Part shown: one piece after another, positions 1 to 7,442 of the stretch
Position numbering within the stretch: position 1 is the stretch's first letter
Layout: the number at the start of each line of letters is the position of its first letter
Source of the DNA: Hahella sp. HN01
GTDB lineage: Bacteria; Pseudomonadota; Gammaproteobacteria; Pseudomonadales; Oleiphilaceae
Length of the DNA: 64,000 bases
Assembly (NCBI RefSeq): GCF_018986435.1
Contig: NZ_JAHMIN010000003.1
Coordinates: 188,595-252,594 of the forward strand
Direction: 5' to 3'
Program-made: the position numbers and the translations under genes
The notes under the pieces: model-generated
Databases searched by the model: none
The model's input: the letters and a program-made list of their open reading frames with translations, nothing else
What the model was told of the DNA's origin: nothing

Positions 1-482
1 GCGAGCAATGTTGCTATCAACGCGTTGGGAAACTGCCTGTAGTCCAGATAGGGCGTCAGGTAAACGTTTCCCGCTCGCAAGATGCGACAGTCTTCCTGCA
101 ACTCTTGAGGTGTCTGGGGAAGCGTTAAGAACCCTTCCGCGAATTGCTGTCCCCCTATAACGTGCACAGGAGGCTGATGGTCTGTTGGCGTCTCCTGCAG
201 GTGTTGTTGAAACAACAACGCCGTCGCGCCGCCTTCCGTGAATAAACGCCTGTCCCGCACCGCGCGCCAGTCTTCCTCTGGAAACAACAGTCCCTGCGTT
301 ATCTTGGCGAAGATGGAAAAAATCTTGCGCCAATGATTGCCTGTCTCTTTGATGATGACTTCCGTCTCTCCAGAAATGCCGCAACGATAGTCCTCCATCT
401 GCTCATACTGAGGCATGGGCGGACGGTGAGGGGTGTAGAGAATTAGCAATGGGCGTGAGTCGCCGATTCCTGTTGCGTGCAT
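1..482 (-). CDS. Hypothetical protein, C-terminus cut by window edge
   Basis: An open minus-strand frame of about 160 codons runs off the left edge without a stop. The translation reads like a real protein: it opens MHATGIGDSRPLLILYTPHR, is acidic with many aromatic residues, and has no signal peptide or membrane segment, so it is probably cytoplasmic. I do not recognise the family. The start is uncertain. ATG at 482 lacks a clear Shine-Dalgarno, the frame stays open some way upstream without a better codon, and an internal ATG lies near 414. It is followed upstream by the hglS terminator region, so it may have its own promoter around 490-560. Function unknown. Confidence 0.55.
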   Translation of the reverse strand, partial: MHATGIGDSRPLLILYTPHRPPMPQYEQMEDYRCGISGETEVIIKETGNHWRKIFSIFAKITQGLLFPEEDWRAVRDRRLFTEGGATALLFQQHLQETPTDHQPPVHVIGGQQFAEGFLTLPQTPQELQEDCRILRAGNVYLTPYLDYRQFPNALIATLL

Positions 483-557
483 GGCGAAGTCTGTGAACGT
501 GGCGTTGTCGGGGTTAATCGAGGAGGGGAGTATAGCCTGACCGGCCGAAAAGAAGCG

Positions 558-630
558 AAAAAATGCGCACATGGCCAACCTCGGTCCAGGCCGCTGGCTT
601 GCAAAGCCTGGCCGGAGCGACGATGTGCGC
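558..630 (-). terminator. Nested hairpin terminator after hglS
   Basis: On the minus strand an outer 8-bp stem (GCGCACAT at 565-572 with ATGTGCGC at 623-630) encloses an inner 6-bp stem (CCAGGC 586-591 with GCCTGG 606-611). It is followed by six consecutive T residues on the minus strand (A run at 558-563). It lies 22 bases past the hglS stop, the right place and orientation for a rho-independent terminator. The long two-part stem is unusual. Confidence 0.7.
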
Positions 631-651
631 TAATTCTTCAATATGCTGGAG

Positions 652-1695
652 TTAGCATTCCGCTGTCTCGGCCGTTTGCTCAACGGCGCGAGTCATGGTG
701 AAGATGCCTTGGGCGTTGCTGCTGTCAAAGCGCAGGTCCATGCCCTTTTCAGCGCTCTCGTCGATATCGTTGCGCTGAATGAATTCAAAGAAGGAGCCGG
801 GAACCTCATGGGTTTCGACGCCTTGATCCGTTTTGAACTGGCGTTTTACTTTGGTGGCGCGATAAGCGGTCTGCATGATGTTGGCGTTGCGCGCCACTTC
901 AATTTCGTCCTTCATCGGACGGCCCAGCTCACGCTGATGAGCGTCCAGCTGACGAATGTCGCCCACGCGATCGGTTGCGTGGTTAAAAGCGTTGCCTTCG
1001 GTGGAGATCCAGGCCATTTCCGCGGACTCTTCCCGCAACGCCAGATAGTCGTGCAAGTGGGGCACGCCGTGCTGACGGTCAAAACACTGCAGCAGGTTAG
1101 GCAGCAATTCCGCCGCGTCCGCCAGAGGCAGAGCGCCGTTTGCGGCCAGCTTCTGCAACAGCTCCGCAGAGCGCGGCGTCAATGGATCGGAAGACACGGA
1201 AACCACTCGGTCAACGGCGTCCTGGAAAGATTTGGTGAATTGCTCCGGGTACAGCTCACTGACGAAGTACTGGGCGATATCGTGGGGCAGGTCCGCATGC
1301 GTGTAGACGAAGCCGCACATTTTCAGCTTGGGCAACGGATACTGTCCGGCCACGGTGAAGCCGAGAGGCTCCAGGATGCGCGCAAACGCTTTATAACCCA
1401 TCGGCAGCGCCTGATTTTCCCAGGCCACAGTGCGCAGCGCGCCATGGTCGAACACGACCTTTTCTCCAGACGCCAGTTTTTCAGCCACGTATTGCTTGCC
1501 TTCCGGCACCCGCTCCAGCAGGTCGTCAAACAGCATCATGTTCATCGCCTGGGCGATGACGGCGCGGTTGAGCTGCTCGTCGTCATGGTGAGGCTGGGCG
1601 AAAATGGGGTGCAATTGAACGGAATCAAGCAATTGCTGAGCCTTGGCGGCGTCAGTCAGCGAAGACAACAGTTTGAAAAGCGCAGTAGTTTGCAT
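652..1695 (-). CDS. hglS: 2-oxoadipate dioxygenase/decarboxylase (HglS, DUF1338 family)
   Basis: 347 aa, full length for the DUF1338/HglS family. These Fe(II) enzymes convert 2-oxoadipate to D-2-hydroxyglutarate in bacterial lysine catabolism. The metal ligands known from Pseudomonas HglS have visible counterparts: His84 in FDHGALRTV, His239 in AFNHATDRV and Glu304 in GSFFEFIQR. No signal peptide, so cytoplasmic. The neighbours on the same strand are an AmaB-type semialdehyde dehydrogenase and a saccharopine/lysine dehydrogenase-family protein, the two steps before 2-aminoadipate, which strongly supports the assignment. The aminoadipate transaminase is not in the window. About 420 bases of hairpin-rich DNA separate it from the upstream gene, so it is probably transcribed separately. 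The assignment is by family motif and context. Confidence 0.88.
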   Translation of the reverse strand: MQTTALFKLLSSLTDAAKAQQLLDSVQLHPIFAQPHHDDEQLNRAVIAQAMNMMLFDDLLERVPEGKQYVAEKLASGEKVVFDHGALRTVAWENQALPMGYKAFARILEPLGFTVAGQYPLPKLKMCGFVYTHADLPHDIAQYFVSELYPEQFTKSFQDAVDRVVSVSSDPLTPRSAELLQKLAANGALPLADAAELLPNLLQCFDRQHGVPHLHDYLALREESAEMAWISTEGNAFNHATDRVGDIRQLDAHQRELGRPMKDEIEVARNANIMQTAYRATKVKRQFKTDQGVETHEVPGSFFEFIQRNDIDESAEKGMDLRFDSSNAQGIFTMTRAVEQTAETAEC

Positions 1696-1863
1696 GGTAC
1701 GGCTCGTAATCCTGAAAATAATACTGACGTTCGTCTGACCGGCGTGCGTCCAGACGCCTGAGGCGTTCTGGAAGAAGAGGAGGAGATCCGGCTTCGGTCG
1801 AAGTCCGGTTACAGGCGCACAGTCGGAAACAGCTTCCCGTACATCATCGGTATATATTAATCA

Positions 1864-1900
1864 GGCGGACACAAATAGCTTCCTTCTATTTGTGTCCGCC
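1864..1900. repeat. Perfect 15-bp inverted repeat with 7-base loop
   Basis: GGCGGACACAAATAG (1864-1878) and CTATTTGTGTCCGCC (1886-1900) pair perfectly around CTTCCTT. No T run follows on either strand, so it is not a typical terminator. It is the strongest member of the hairpin cluster in front of hglS. Confidence 0.85.
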
Positions 1901-1902
1901 AC

Positions 1903-1931
1903 GACAGGGCCTGCACATGTCAGACCCTGTC
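1903..1931. repeat. 7-bp inverted repeat
   Basis: GACAGGG (1903-1909) pairs with CCCTGTC (1925-1931) across a 15-base loop. It starts two bases after the 15-bp repeat ends. Confidence 0.65.
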
Positions 1932-1934
1932 TCC

Positions 1935-1971
1935 CGCGGCTGGCCGCCGCGCAGGCGCATCCATGCGCCTG
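1935..1971. repeat. Two abutting GC-rich inverted repeats
   Basis: CGCGGC (1935-1940) pairs with GCCGCG (1946-1951). CAGGCGCAT (1952-1960) pairs with ATGCGCCTG (1963-1971), giving a 20-base near-perfect palindrome. The two units touch without a gap. Confidence 0.7.
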
Positions 1972-1979
1972 TTTATCAA

Positions 1980-2000
1980 CATGCCAATATTATTGCCATG
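1980..2000. repeat. 21-base near-palindrome
   Basis: CATGCCAATA, T, TATTGCCATG: ten-base arms with one mismatch around a single T. It could be a protein-binding site or the last member of the hairpin series. Confidence 0.55.
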
Positions 2001-2068
2001 TCAATAAAGTGTTAAACCAATAAGGAAAATCCTGACCTGTCGAACCGCGCGTCCTGGCGCGGATGTTA

Positions 2069-2092
2069 AAAGGAGAGCCGAAGCTCTCCTTT
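2069..2092 (-). terminator. Terminator of the AmaB-type dehydrogenase gene
   Basis: AAAGGAGAGC (2069-2078), loop CGAA, GCTCTCCTTT (2083-2092): a perfect 10-bp stem closed by a stable tetraloop, with TTTTAA following on the minus strand. It sits 21 bases beyond the stop codon at 2113. Confidence 0.85.
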
Positions 2093-2112
2093 CAAGTCAA
2101 CTCAGCAAAGGC

Positions 2113-3615
2113 TTAGTTGAGATCGAACTTAATACCTTGCGCCAGCGGCAGCTCGGAAGAATAGTTCACTGTCGCGGTGGAGCGGCGCATGTACGCCTTC
2201 CAGGAGTCGGAGCCGGACTCGCGACCGCCGCCAGTCTCTTTCTCGCCGCCGAATGCGCCGCCGATTTCAGCGCCACTGGTGCCGACGTTGACGTTGGCGA
2301 TGCCACAGTCGCTGCCCACCGCGGAGGTGAACAGTTCCGCTTCACGCATGTTCAGAGTGAAGATGGCGGAAGACAGACCCTGCGGCACGTCGTTCTGACG
2401 TTCAATCGCTTCTTCCAGGTCGGAATAGCGGAAGAAGTACAGAATCGGCGCGAAGGTTTCGTGAGCGTTGTTGGTCAGCGCGTTGCCGCCTTCCACAATG
2501 GCGGGGTTCACGTAGTAAGCCTGTGGGAACTCTTTTTCCAGCGCGCGTCCGCCGCCGTATACGTCGCAGCCTTTCGCTTTGGCGTCAGCCAGCGCCTGCT
2601 CCATTTGTTCGTAAGAGCGTCCGTCGATGAGCGGACCGATCAACGTGCCGGCTTCCTGTGGGTTGCCGATAGGCAGTTGCTTGTAGGCGGCTTTCAGACG
2701 GCCCAGTAATTCGTCATATACGGAATCATGAGCGAAGACGCGGCGAGTGGTGGTGCAGCGTTGGCCAGCGGTGCCGACTGCGCCGAAAACGATGGCGCGA
2801 GTTGCCATGTCCAGATCAGCGGATTCCGCCACGATGATGGCGTTGTTGCCGCCCAGTTCCAGAATGGATTTGCCGAAGCGAGCCGCGACGCGCTGACCGA
2901 CTACGCGGCCCATGGCGCAGCTGCCAGTGGCGCTGATCAAAGGTACGCGCTTGTCGTCAACCAATAGTTCGCCGACTTCACGTTCACCGATGATGACGCT
3001 GGACAGGCCTTCTGGCGCTTCGCCGAAGCGAGCGATGGCTTTATCCAGCAGATGTTGACAGGCCAGGGCGCACAGAGGCGTTTTCTCGGAAGGTTTCCAG
3101 ATTACCGGATCGCCGCACACCAGCGCCAGTGCGCTGTTCCATGCCCAAACCGCCATGGGGAAGTTGAACGCGGAAATAACGCCGACTGGGCCAATTGGGT
3201 GCCAGGATTCGCGCAGTGCGTGATTGGGGCGCTCGGAAGCGATAGTCAGACCGTACAGTTGACGGGACAGACCGACGGCGAAATCGCAGATGTCGATCAT
3301 TTCCTGTACTTCGCCTTGGCCTTCAGAAATAATCTTGCCGCATTCCAGCGTGATCAAGGCGCCCAGGGTTTCTTTGTGCTTGCGCAGTTCTTCGCCGTAA
3401 AGACGCACCAGCTCGCCGCGCTGAGGAGCGGGCAGTCGACGCCAGGCTTTGAAGGCGTCTGCGGCGGCGGCGATTTTCTTTTCTACTTCGTCTTTGCTGT
3501 CCAGTTTCAGGTTGGCGATCACTTTGCCGTCAACCGGGGAGCTGATTTTGTAGTCCCCTGAAGCAAGAATGCCCTGGTCCATGCCCAGGGCTGAAAAAAT
3601 CTCTTGGATATTCAT
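2113..3615 (-). CDS. amaB: L-2-aminoadipate-6-semialdehyde / piperideine-6-carboxylate dehydrogenase (ALDH7 family)
   Basis: 500 aa, the usual length for NAD-dependent aldehyde dehydrogenases of the ALDH7/AmaB group, which oxidise 2-aminoadipate semialdehyde to 2-aminoadipate in lysine breakdown. The catalytic pair is visible: Glu253 in LELGGNNA and Cys287 in GTAGQRCTTT. The NFPMAVWAWN and WKPSEKTP motifs line the NAD and substrate site. Cytoplasmic. It sits 110 bases downstream of the saccharopine/lysine dehydrogenase-family gene on the same strand and ends at a strong terminator, so the two probably share a transcript. The divergent Lrp-type regulator is the likely controller. The ALDH7 assignment rests on the overall motif pattern plus neighbours; a generic aldehyde dehydrogenase is the alternative. 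Confidence 0.87.
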   Translation of the reverse strand: MNIQEIFSALGMDQGILASGDYKISSPVDGKVIANLKLDSKDEVEKKIAAAADAFKAWRRLPAPQRGELVRLYGEELRKHKETLGALITLECGKIISEGQGEVQEMIDICDFAVGLSRQLYGLTIASERPNHALRESWHPIGPVGVISAFNFPMAVWAWNSALALVCGDPVIWKPSEKTPLCALACQHLLDKAIARFGEAPEGLSSVIIGEREVGELLVDDKRVPLISATGSCAMGRVVGQRVAARFGKSILELGGNNAIIVAESADLDMATRAIVFGAVGTAGQRCTTTRRVFAHDSVYDELLGRLKAAYKQLPIGNPQEAGTLIGPLIDGRSYEQMEQALADAKAKGCDVYGGGRALEKEFPQAYYVNPAIVEGGNALTNNAHETFAPILYFFRYSDLEEAIERQNDVPQGLSSAIFTLNMREAELFTSAVGSDCGIANVNVGTSGAEIGGAFGGEKETGGGRESGSDSWKAYMRRSTATVNYSSELPLAQGIKFDLN

Positions 3616-3659
3616 AGCGGTCCTCCCGTAAAGAGTCGTAAGTGCGTTTGCTTGTCCTT

Positions 3660-3717
3660 GTAGCGAGCTTCTGGTTCGCTACCTGTCCTGATGTCGGGGC
3701 GCGGGGTCGCCGCGCCC
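3660..3717. repeat. Two hairpins between the lysine-pathway genes
   Basis: GTAGCGA (3660-3666) pairs with TCGCTAC (3676-3682), and GGGCGCG (3697-3703) pairs with CGCGCCC (3711-3717). The second lies just after the stop of the upstream gene (3726) but has no T tract, so it may set the downstream/upstream message ratio or be a weak terminator. Confidence 0.5.
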
Positions 3718-3725
3718 ATATTTGA

Positions 3726-4847
3726 TCAGGCTACGCGACGCACTGAAGCCGAAGGGTTTTTCCCGTCGTCTTCCATATAGTTGCGGCCGAAACGGTTGTT
3801 TATAAAGTCTTCGAAGCGGATATCTTCCTGACGTACGAAGCCTTGGTTCGGCAGTTTGCCTTCCGCCAGCAGGTCCAGCGCAGCGCAGATGCCGGATGCG
3901 GTGGTGATCTGGATGGCGCTACGCAGTTTACCGTTGATTTCTCGGCTGTAAATCTTACGTGCGAAGGTTTCCTGCAGGAACAGGCCGTTCTTCACGCCGC
4001 TGACGTTGGCGAATACCAATACAACGTCCTGCATGGTGACAGGGATGGCGGACTCCATGATTTCTTTCAACAGGTCGCGACGCTCGCCCAGACGCAGGTC
4101 GTTCAGCAACAGCTTCATGACGTCGCGGTGACCAGGGTAACGCACTGTGCGGTAGTTCAGGTTGGACACTTTGCCTTCCAGCGTTTCGCACAGGGTGCCC
4201 AGGCCGCCAGAAGTGTTGAAAGCTTCGTAATCGTCGCCGTCCAGGGAGAAATGCTCCAGCTCTTCCATGGGAGGCACTTCACGCAATTGACCGTTAACGA
4301 TGGCTTCGCAAGGGTTCAGGTATTCGTTAATCAGGCCGTCGGTGCTCCAGGTCAGGTTGTATTTCAACGCATTGGAGGGGAACTTGGGCAGTGCGCCGAC
4401 ACGCATGTGAACATTGTGCAGGGAGTCGAATTTACGCGCCAGATCATAAGCCACGATGGAAATGAAACCAGGAGCCAGGCCGCACTGCGGGATGAAGGCG
4501 GATTTGGCGTCTTTCGCCAGGGACTTGATCAAACGAGTGCTGGCGACGTCTTCAGTCAGGTCAAGGTAGTGAACCTGCTGCGCTGCGGCTGCGTGAGCGA
4601 TGGATGCGCTGATATCGAAAGGGCAGGAGTTGATAACGGCGAAGTGGCCTTTGAAGGCGGCTTCCATTTCCTGCTGGTTAGAGGCGTTCGCCTTCACAGT
4701 TGAGATGCCGGGAATTTCTTCGGCGATGCGGTCCAGCGCGTCCTGATTCTGATCCACCAGCGTGACTTTGTAGTCGCCAGTGCTGTTCAGGAAATCCGTG
4801 ATCATTGAGCCGATTTTACCAGCGCCTACAACAACGATGGGTTTCAT
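3726..4847 (-). CDS. Saccharopine dehydrogenase-family protein (saccharopine or L-lysine 6-dehydrogenase)
   Basis: 373 aa. The N-terminal Rossmann fold has VVVGAGKIGSMI near residues 4-15. The C-terminal saccharopine-dehydrogenase-like domain includes the conserved stretches YNLTWSTDGLINEY, TSGGLGTLCETL and RYPGHRDVMKLL. The length fits both bacterial saccharopine dehydrogenases and the L-lysine 6-dehydrogenases of the same superfamily. Either enzyme would deliver 2-aminoadipate semialdehyde to the AmaB-type enzyme encoded next. No separate lysine-ketoglutarate reductase is in the window, which leaves a direct lysine dehydrogenase possible. Cytoplasmic and NAD(P)-dependent. It is divergent from the Lrp-type gene across 133 bases containing a long dyad. 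I am sure of the superfamily and the pathway, not of the exact substrate. Confidence 0.75.
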   Translation of the reverse strand: MKPIVVVGAGKIGSMITDFLNSTGDYKVTLVDQNQDALDRIAEEIPGISTVKANASNQQEMEAAFKGHFAVINSCPFDISASIAHAAAAQQVHYLDLTEDVASTRLIKSLAKDAKSAFIPQCGLAPGFISIVAYDLARKFDSLHNVHMRVGALPKFPSNALKYNLTWSTDGLINEYLNPCEAIVNGQLREVPPMEELEHFSLDGDDYEAFNTSGGLGTLCETLEGKVSNLNYRTVRYPGHRDVMKLLLNDLRLGERRDLLKEIMESAIPVTMQDVVLVFANVSGVKNGLFLQETFARKIYSREINGKLRSAIQITTASGICAALDLLAEGKLPNQGFVRQEDIRFEDFINNRFGRNYMEDDGKNPSASVRRVA

Positions 4848-4946
4848 ATGTGCCTCTCCTAATTGTTATTGGATGAATAAATCTATAATAGGAGGCGCAG
4901 ATGTCGGATTGTAACTGTCATAGTGACGAATTTACTGATAAATTTA

Positions 4947-4978
4947 GACGAAATATCTACATATGTAGTGAAATCGTC
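4947..4978. promoter_or_regulatory. Candidate Lrp-type operator dyad
   Basis: A perfect 12-bp palindrome CTACATATGTAG (4957-4968) is flanked symmetrically, five bases away on each side, by GACGA (4947-4951) and TCGTC (4974-4978). All arms share the centre 4962.5. The dyad ends two bases before the ATG of the Lrp-type gene and lies in the divergent promoter region. It probably binds the regulator encoded alongside, for autoregulation and control of the lysine genes. Confidence 0.6.
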
Positions 4979-4980
4979 AT

Positions 4981-5406
4981 ATGGATGAAAAAAATCAACG
5001 TTTGCTCGACCTATTGCAGGCGAACGCGCGAGAAGCCACTTCGTCACTGGCGAGAAAACTCAACCTGTCCCGCACCGCAGTGCATGAACGCATCGCCAAG
5101 CTGGAGGCGGAAGGGGTCATTCGCGGCTATACCATCCGTCTGGACAAGGAATATGAGAAAAAGCGCATCAGCGCCCAGGTGATGATTGAAATCAATCCGA
5201 AGCTGAACAAGCAGGTGGAAACGGCGCTGCGACGCATAGACGAAGTGCGGTCGCTGTACACGATCAATGGACAGTACGACTTCATCGCCCTGATCCGCGC
5301 GGAAACCACGGAACAGATCGATGAAGTGCTGGATCACATTGGTGAGATAGAAGGCATCGAAAAAACCATGTCGTCGATTGTGTTATCGACGAAGTTTGAG
5401 CGCTGA
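4981..5406 (+). CDS. Lrp/AsnC family transcriptional regulator
   Basis: 141 aa, the standard size of Lrp/AsnC proteins. The N-terminal winged helix-turn-helix includes SLARKLNLSRTAVHERIAKLE near residues 22-42, and is followed by a ligand-sensing RAM domain ending ... EKTMSSIVLSTKFER. It is transcribed away from the lysine-degradation genes, the classic layout for a local Lrp-type regulator that senses the amino acid (lysine or a pathway intermediate, by inference). No Shine-Dalgarno is visible ahead of ATG 4981, and the candidate operator ends two bases before it, so translation may start on a leaderless or very short leader. The family is certain; the ligand is inferred. Confidence 0.88.
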   Translation: MDEKNQRLLDLLQANAREATSSLARKLNLSRTAVHERIAKLEAEGVIRGYTIRLDKEYEKKRISAQVMIEINPKLNKQVETALRRIDEVRSLYTINGQYDFIALIRAETTEQIDEVLDHIGEIEGIEKTMSSIVLSTKFER

Positions 5407-5427
5407 GAGGCGAATCGCCCCTCAGCG
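5401..5427 (+). terminator. Hairpin at the end of the Lrp-type gene
   Basis: CGCTGAG-a-GGCG-aat-CGCC-c-CTCAGCG overlaps the stop codon. It is a strong stem without a T tract. It may protect the 3' end or terminate in both directions, towards the convergent gene at 5446. Confidence 0.5.
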
Positions 5428-5445
5428 TCACACTACGCCAACTTT

Positions 5446-5895
5446 CTACCAGCCCCCGCCGTCTGCATCGTTGTCCCAGCCTCTGCTGTGCGAATTTCTT
5501 ACGGGTCTTCCCCAGCTATTTTCCCACTCTATGCTTATAGGCTCTGAGGTCCATTCATTGGCGCCTTCATCGGAAATCATCGGGGGACGTGGCGGTTCAC
5601 AAAATGAGCAGAACATATCCGAGTGAATTTTGATGCCAGGAGAAAGATCATAAAGGTCCCCGGCGGACCATTGTACATTTTTGTCATAAACCCAAATGCC
5701 GCAGACACAGCATTTATCGCAATCGATTCTCTCGTTCAATGTGCTTGAGTTTTTAAATAATAATTCGAAATTGGCTTCACCAAACAGCTCTTGAGCTTTT
5801 TCTTCAATAGCGTTGAGCGCCTGTTCTTCTTTAGCGTTGTTATCGATATCCACAAGCATTCTCATGCTTAGTAGAACTGTTTTTTTCGTAGTCAT
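5446..5895 (-). CDS. Hypothetical protein with paired cysteines
   Basis: 149 aa, not recognised. The basic N-terminus MTTKKTVLLSMRMLVDID is followed by an acidic helical region. The middle carries CDKCCVCG (around residues 59-66) and FCSFC (around 95-99), spacing that suggests a zinc-binding knuckle. The C-terminus is rich in Trp, Asp and Gly (WDNDADGGGW). No signal peptide. Base composition is visibly more AT-rich than the neighbouring lysine genes, which could mean later acquisition. It stands alone, convergent with the Lrp-type gene. A toxin-immunity or small effector role cannot be told from the sequence. Confidence 0.6.
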   Translation of the reverse strand: MTTKKTVLLSMRMLVDIDNNAKEEQALNAIEEKAQELFGEANFELLFKNSSTLNERIDCDKCCVCGIWVYDKNVQWSAGDLYDLSPGIKIHSDMFCSFCEPPRPPMISDEGANEWTSEPISIEWENSWGRPVRNSHSRGWDNDADGGGW

Positions 5896-6097
5896 TATTG
5901 CAATTTTCTCGTTATAACTTTTTGTAGGAATGACGGCAGGGAAGGTAGTGGTGACGGGCTTCCCTGCTTTTTGTTTGAGGCGATTTTCGCCGCTTCTGAA
6001 ATCGATTCGCCAATAATGCTATCCTGCGGAGGGCTTGGCAATGGGGAGGTTTATAGGTGATTTTTTGTCTCTTTTTTAGCGTAAGAAGCGGGCGTCA

Positions 6098-6646
6098 ATG
6101 AGGTTCCTGTTGAAGGCGTTTGCGTGGGCTGCGCTGATTGCAGGAAGCTGTTTGAACGCGATGGCGGCAGAAGTTGGATGCTATCGAGACGAAGTCGTGG
6201 CGGCGTTGTCCACATCCCCGATAGCGAGCCCAGCGGCCCATTCTTCGGAGACCGCACCAAAGGCTGGTTTTAGAGTGAGTTTTAAGCCTTTGACGATGCC
6301 ATCAACAATTCGACGGATTCGAATGGTAATCGGTGAAGTAGAGGCGGCTTCCGTGCCCGGACCGAGATTTTGGTCCGAGTTCGCCTGGCCGGCGAGCCAC
6401 CCGGACGCATACGTGGAAGTAGAAACGTTGAACGGCGACCGTAAACGGTATGACTTCTTTGGAGAGTGGGCGTTGTTTCGGTTCCTTGAGCAAGCGCGGA
6501 TTACGCCCGAGTCGGACACCTCCGGCCATGCCCAGTTTGACTTTGGCGGCCTGCAAGTGACTTATCAGATAAAAACCGCTACAGCGGCGCAACTCAGCGT
6601 ATTGCAGAAGTTGTCCGACTACCCCTGTGCGGAATCCATGCCCTGA
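6098..6646 (+). CDS. Secreted hypothetical protein
   Basis: 182 aa with a clear Sec signal peptide: MRFLLKAFAWAALIAGSCLN followed by AMAAEVGC, with cleavage likely after AMA near residue 25. The mature part is about 155 aa with a few scattered cysteines (first at EVGC, last at YPCAESMP), which may form one disulphide in the periplasm. No known domain recognised. It stands alone between a divergent hypothetical gene and the convergent slipin gene. The start is the first ATG of the frame and gives the correct signal-peptide n-region. Confidence 0.65.
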   Translation: MRFLLKAFAWAALIAGSCLNAMAAEVGCYRDEVVAALSTSPIASPAAHSSETAPKAGFRVSFKPLTMPSTIRRIRMVIGEVEAASVPGPRFWSEFAWPASHPDAYVEVETLNGDRKRYDFFGEWALFRFLEQARITPESDTSGHAQFDFGGLQVTYQIKTATAAQLSVLQKLSDYPCAESMP

Positions 6647-6683
6647 GTCGGTTTTCCGAGGCGAGTTAAGCTTGACGGTGAGG

Positions 6684-7442
6684 TCAGCTGGACTCACTTT
6701 CCTGGATGCCGAAGGCCTTGAGAATTTCCAGCGGCAGTGGAAACGCGATGGTGTTGGTTTTATCGCTGGCGATCTCCGTGAGCGTCTGCAGGTAGCGTAG
6801 CTGAATCGCCTGCGGTTGTTTGGCGAGAATTGAGGCGGCCTCGCGCAATTTTTCCGATGCTTCCAGCTCCCCAGTGGCGTGAATCACCTTGGCGCGCCGG
6901 ATACGCTCCGCTTCCGCCTGTTTGGCGATGGCGCGAATCATGCGCTCATCCAGATCCACATGTTTGATTTCCACGTTGGAGACTTTGATGCCCCAGCCGT
7001 CGGTCTGGACGTCAAGGATGCGCTGGATATCCTCATTCAGCTCCTCCCGCGACGCAAGCATTTCATCCAGCTCATGCTGACCAAGCACTGAACGCAATGT
7101 GGTTTGCGCGAGTTGACTGGTGGCCTCGTTGTAATTCTCCACATTAATCACGCTTTTCTGCGGGTCCAGCACCCGGTAGTACACCACAGCGTTGACCTTA
7201 ACCGATACGTTATCCCTGGATATTACGTCCTGCGTCGGCACATCCATGACCACGATTCTCAGATCGACGCGCACCATTTGTTGAATGATGGGAACGATAA
7301 CGATCAGTCCAGGCCCTTTCACCTTGTAGAAGCGGCCAAGCAAGAACACCACGGCGCGCTCATACTCGCGCATGACGCGAAACATCGTCAGCAGCAGGGC
7401 GAGCGCAATAATAACCAGCGCCAAAACAACGTAAGCGATCAT
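6684..7442 (-). CDS. Slipin/stomatin-like SPFH membrane protein
   Basis: 252 aa from the ATG at 7442, beginning [20 protein letters not shown], a single N-terminal membrane anchor. An SPFH/Band 7 domain follows ([21 protein letters not shown] ... [18 protein letters not shown] block), then the charged helical tail [20 protein letters not shown] used for oligomerisation. The longer frame starting at 7535 would add about 31 residues of unlikely sequence inside nfeD, so the internal ATG is preferred. It overlaps the upstream nfeD stop by 4 bases (ATGA), meaning translational coupling. Slipins and NfeD proteins form a conserved membrane pair: NfeD protease cleaves the slipin C-terminal region in Pyrococcus. 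The exact role in bacteria is unsettled. Confidence 0.88.
   Translation of the reverse strand: MIAYVVLALVIIALALLLTMFRVMREYERAVVFLLGRFYKVKGPGLIVIVPIIQQMVRVDLRIVVMDVPTQDVISRDNVSVKVNAVVYYRVLDPQKSVINVENYNEATSQLAQTTLRSVLGQHELDEMLASREELNEDIQRILDVQTDGWGIKVSNVEIKHVDLDERMIRAIAKQAEAERIRRAKVIHATGELEASEKLREAASILAKQPQAIQLRYLQTLTEIASDKTNTIAFPLPLEILKAFGIQESESS

Larger units (their letters stand above)
1696..2112. other. Hairpin-rich intergenic region before hglS
   Basis: This 417-base gap has no credible gene. It holds the amaB terminator (2069-2092) and a close series of inverted repeats between about 1750 and 2000, listed as separate features or in the findings. Read on the minus strand it would be the leader or promoter region of hglS. 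I saw no convincing -10/-35 pair. Confidence 0.6.

Noticed and set aside
643..1761. 372-codon plus-strand frame opposite hglS
   Set aside because: The reverse frame encodes a complete HglS-family protein with metal ligands; this frame reads as an antisense shadow without recognisable motifs.
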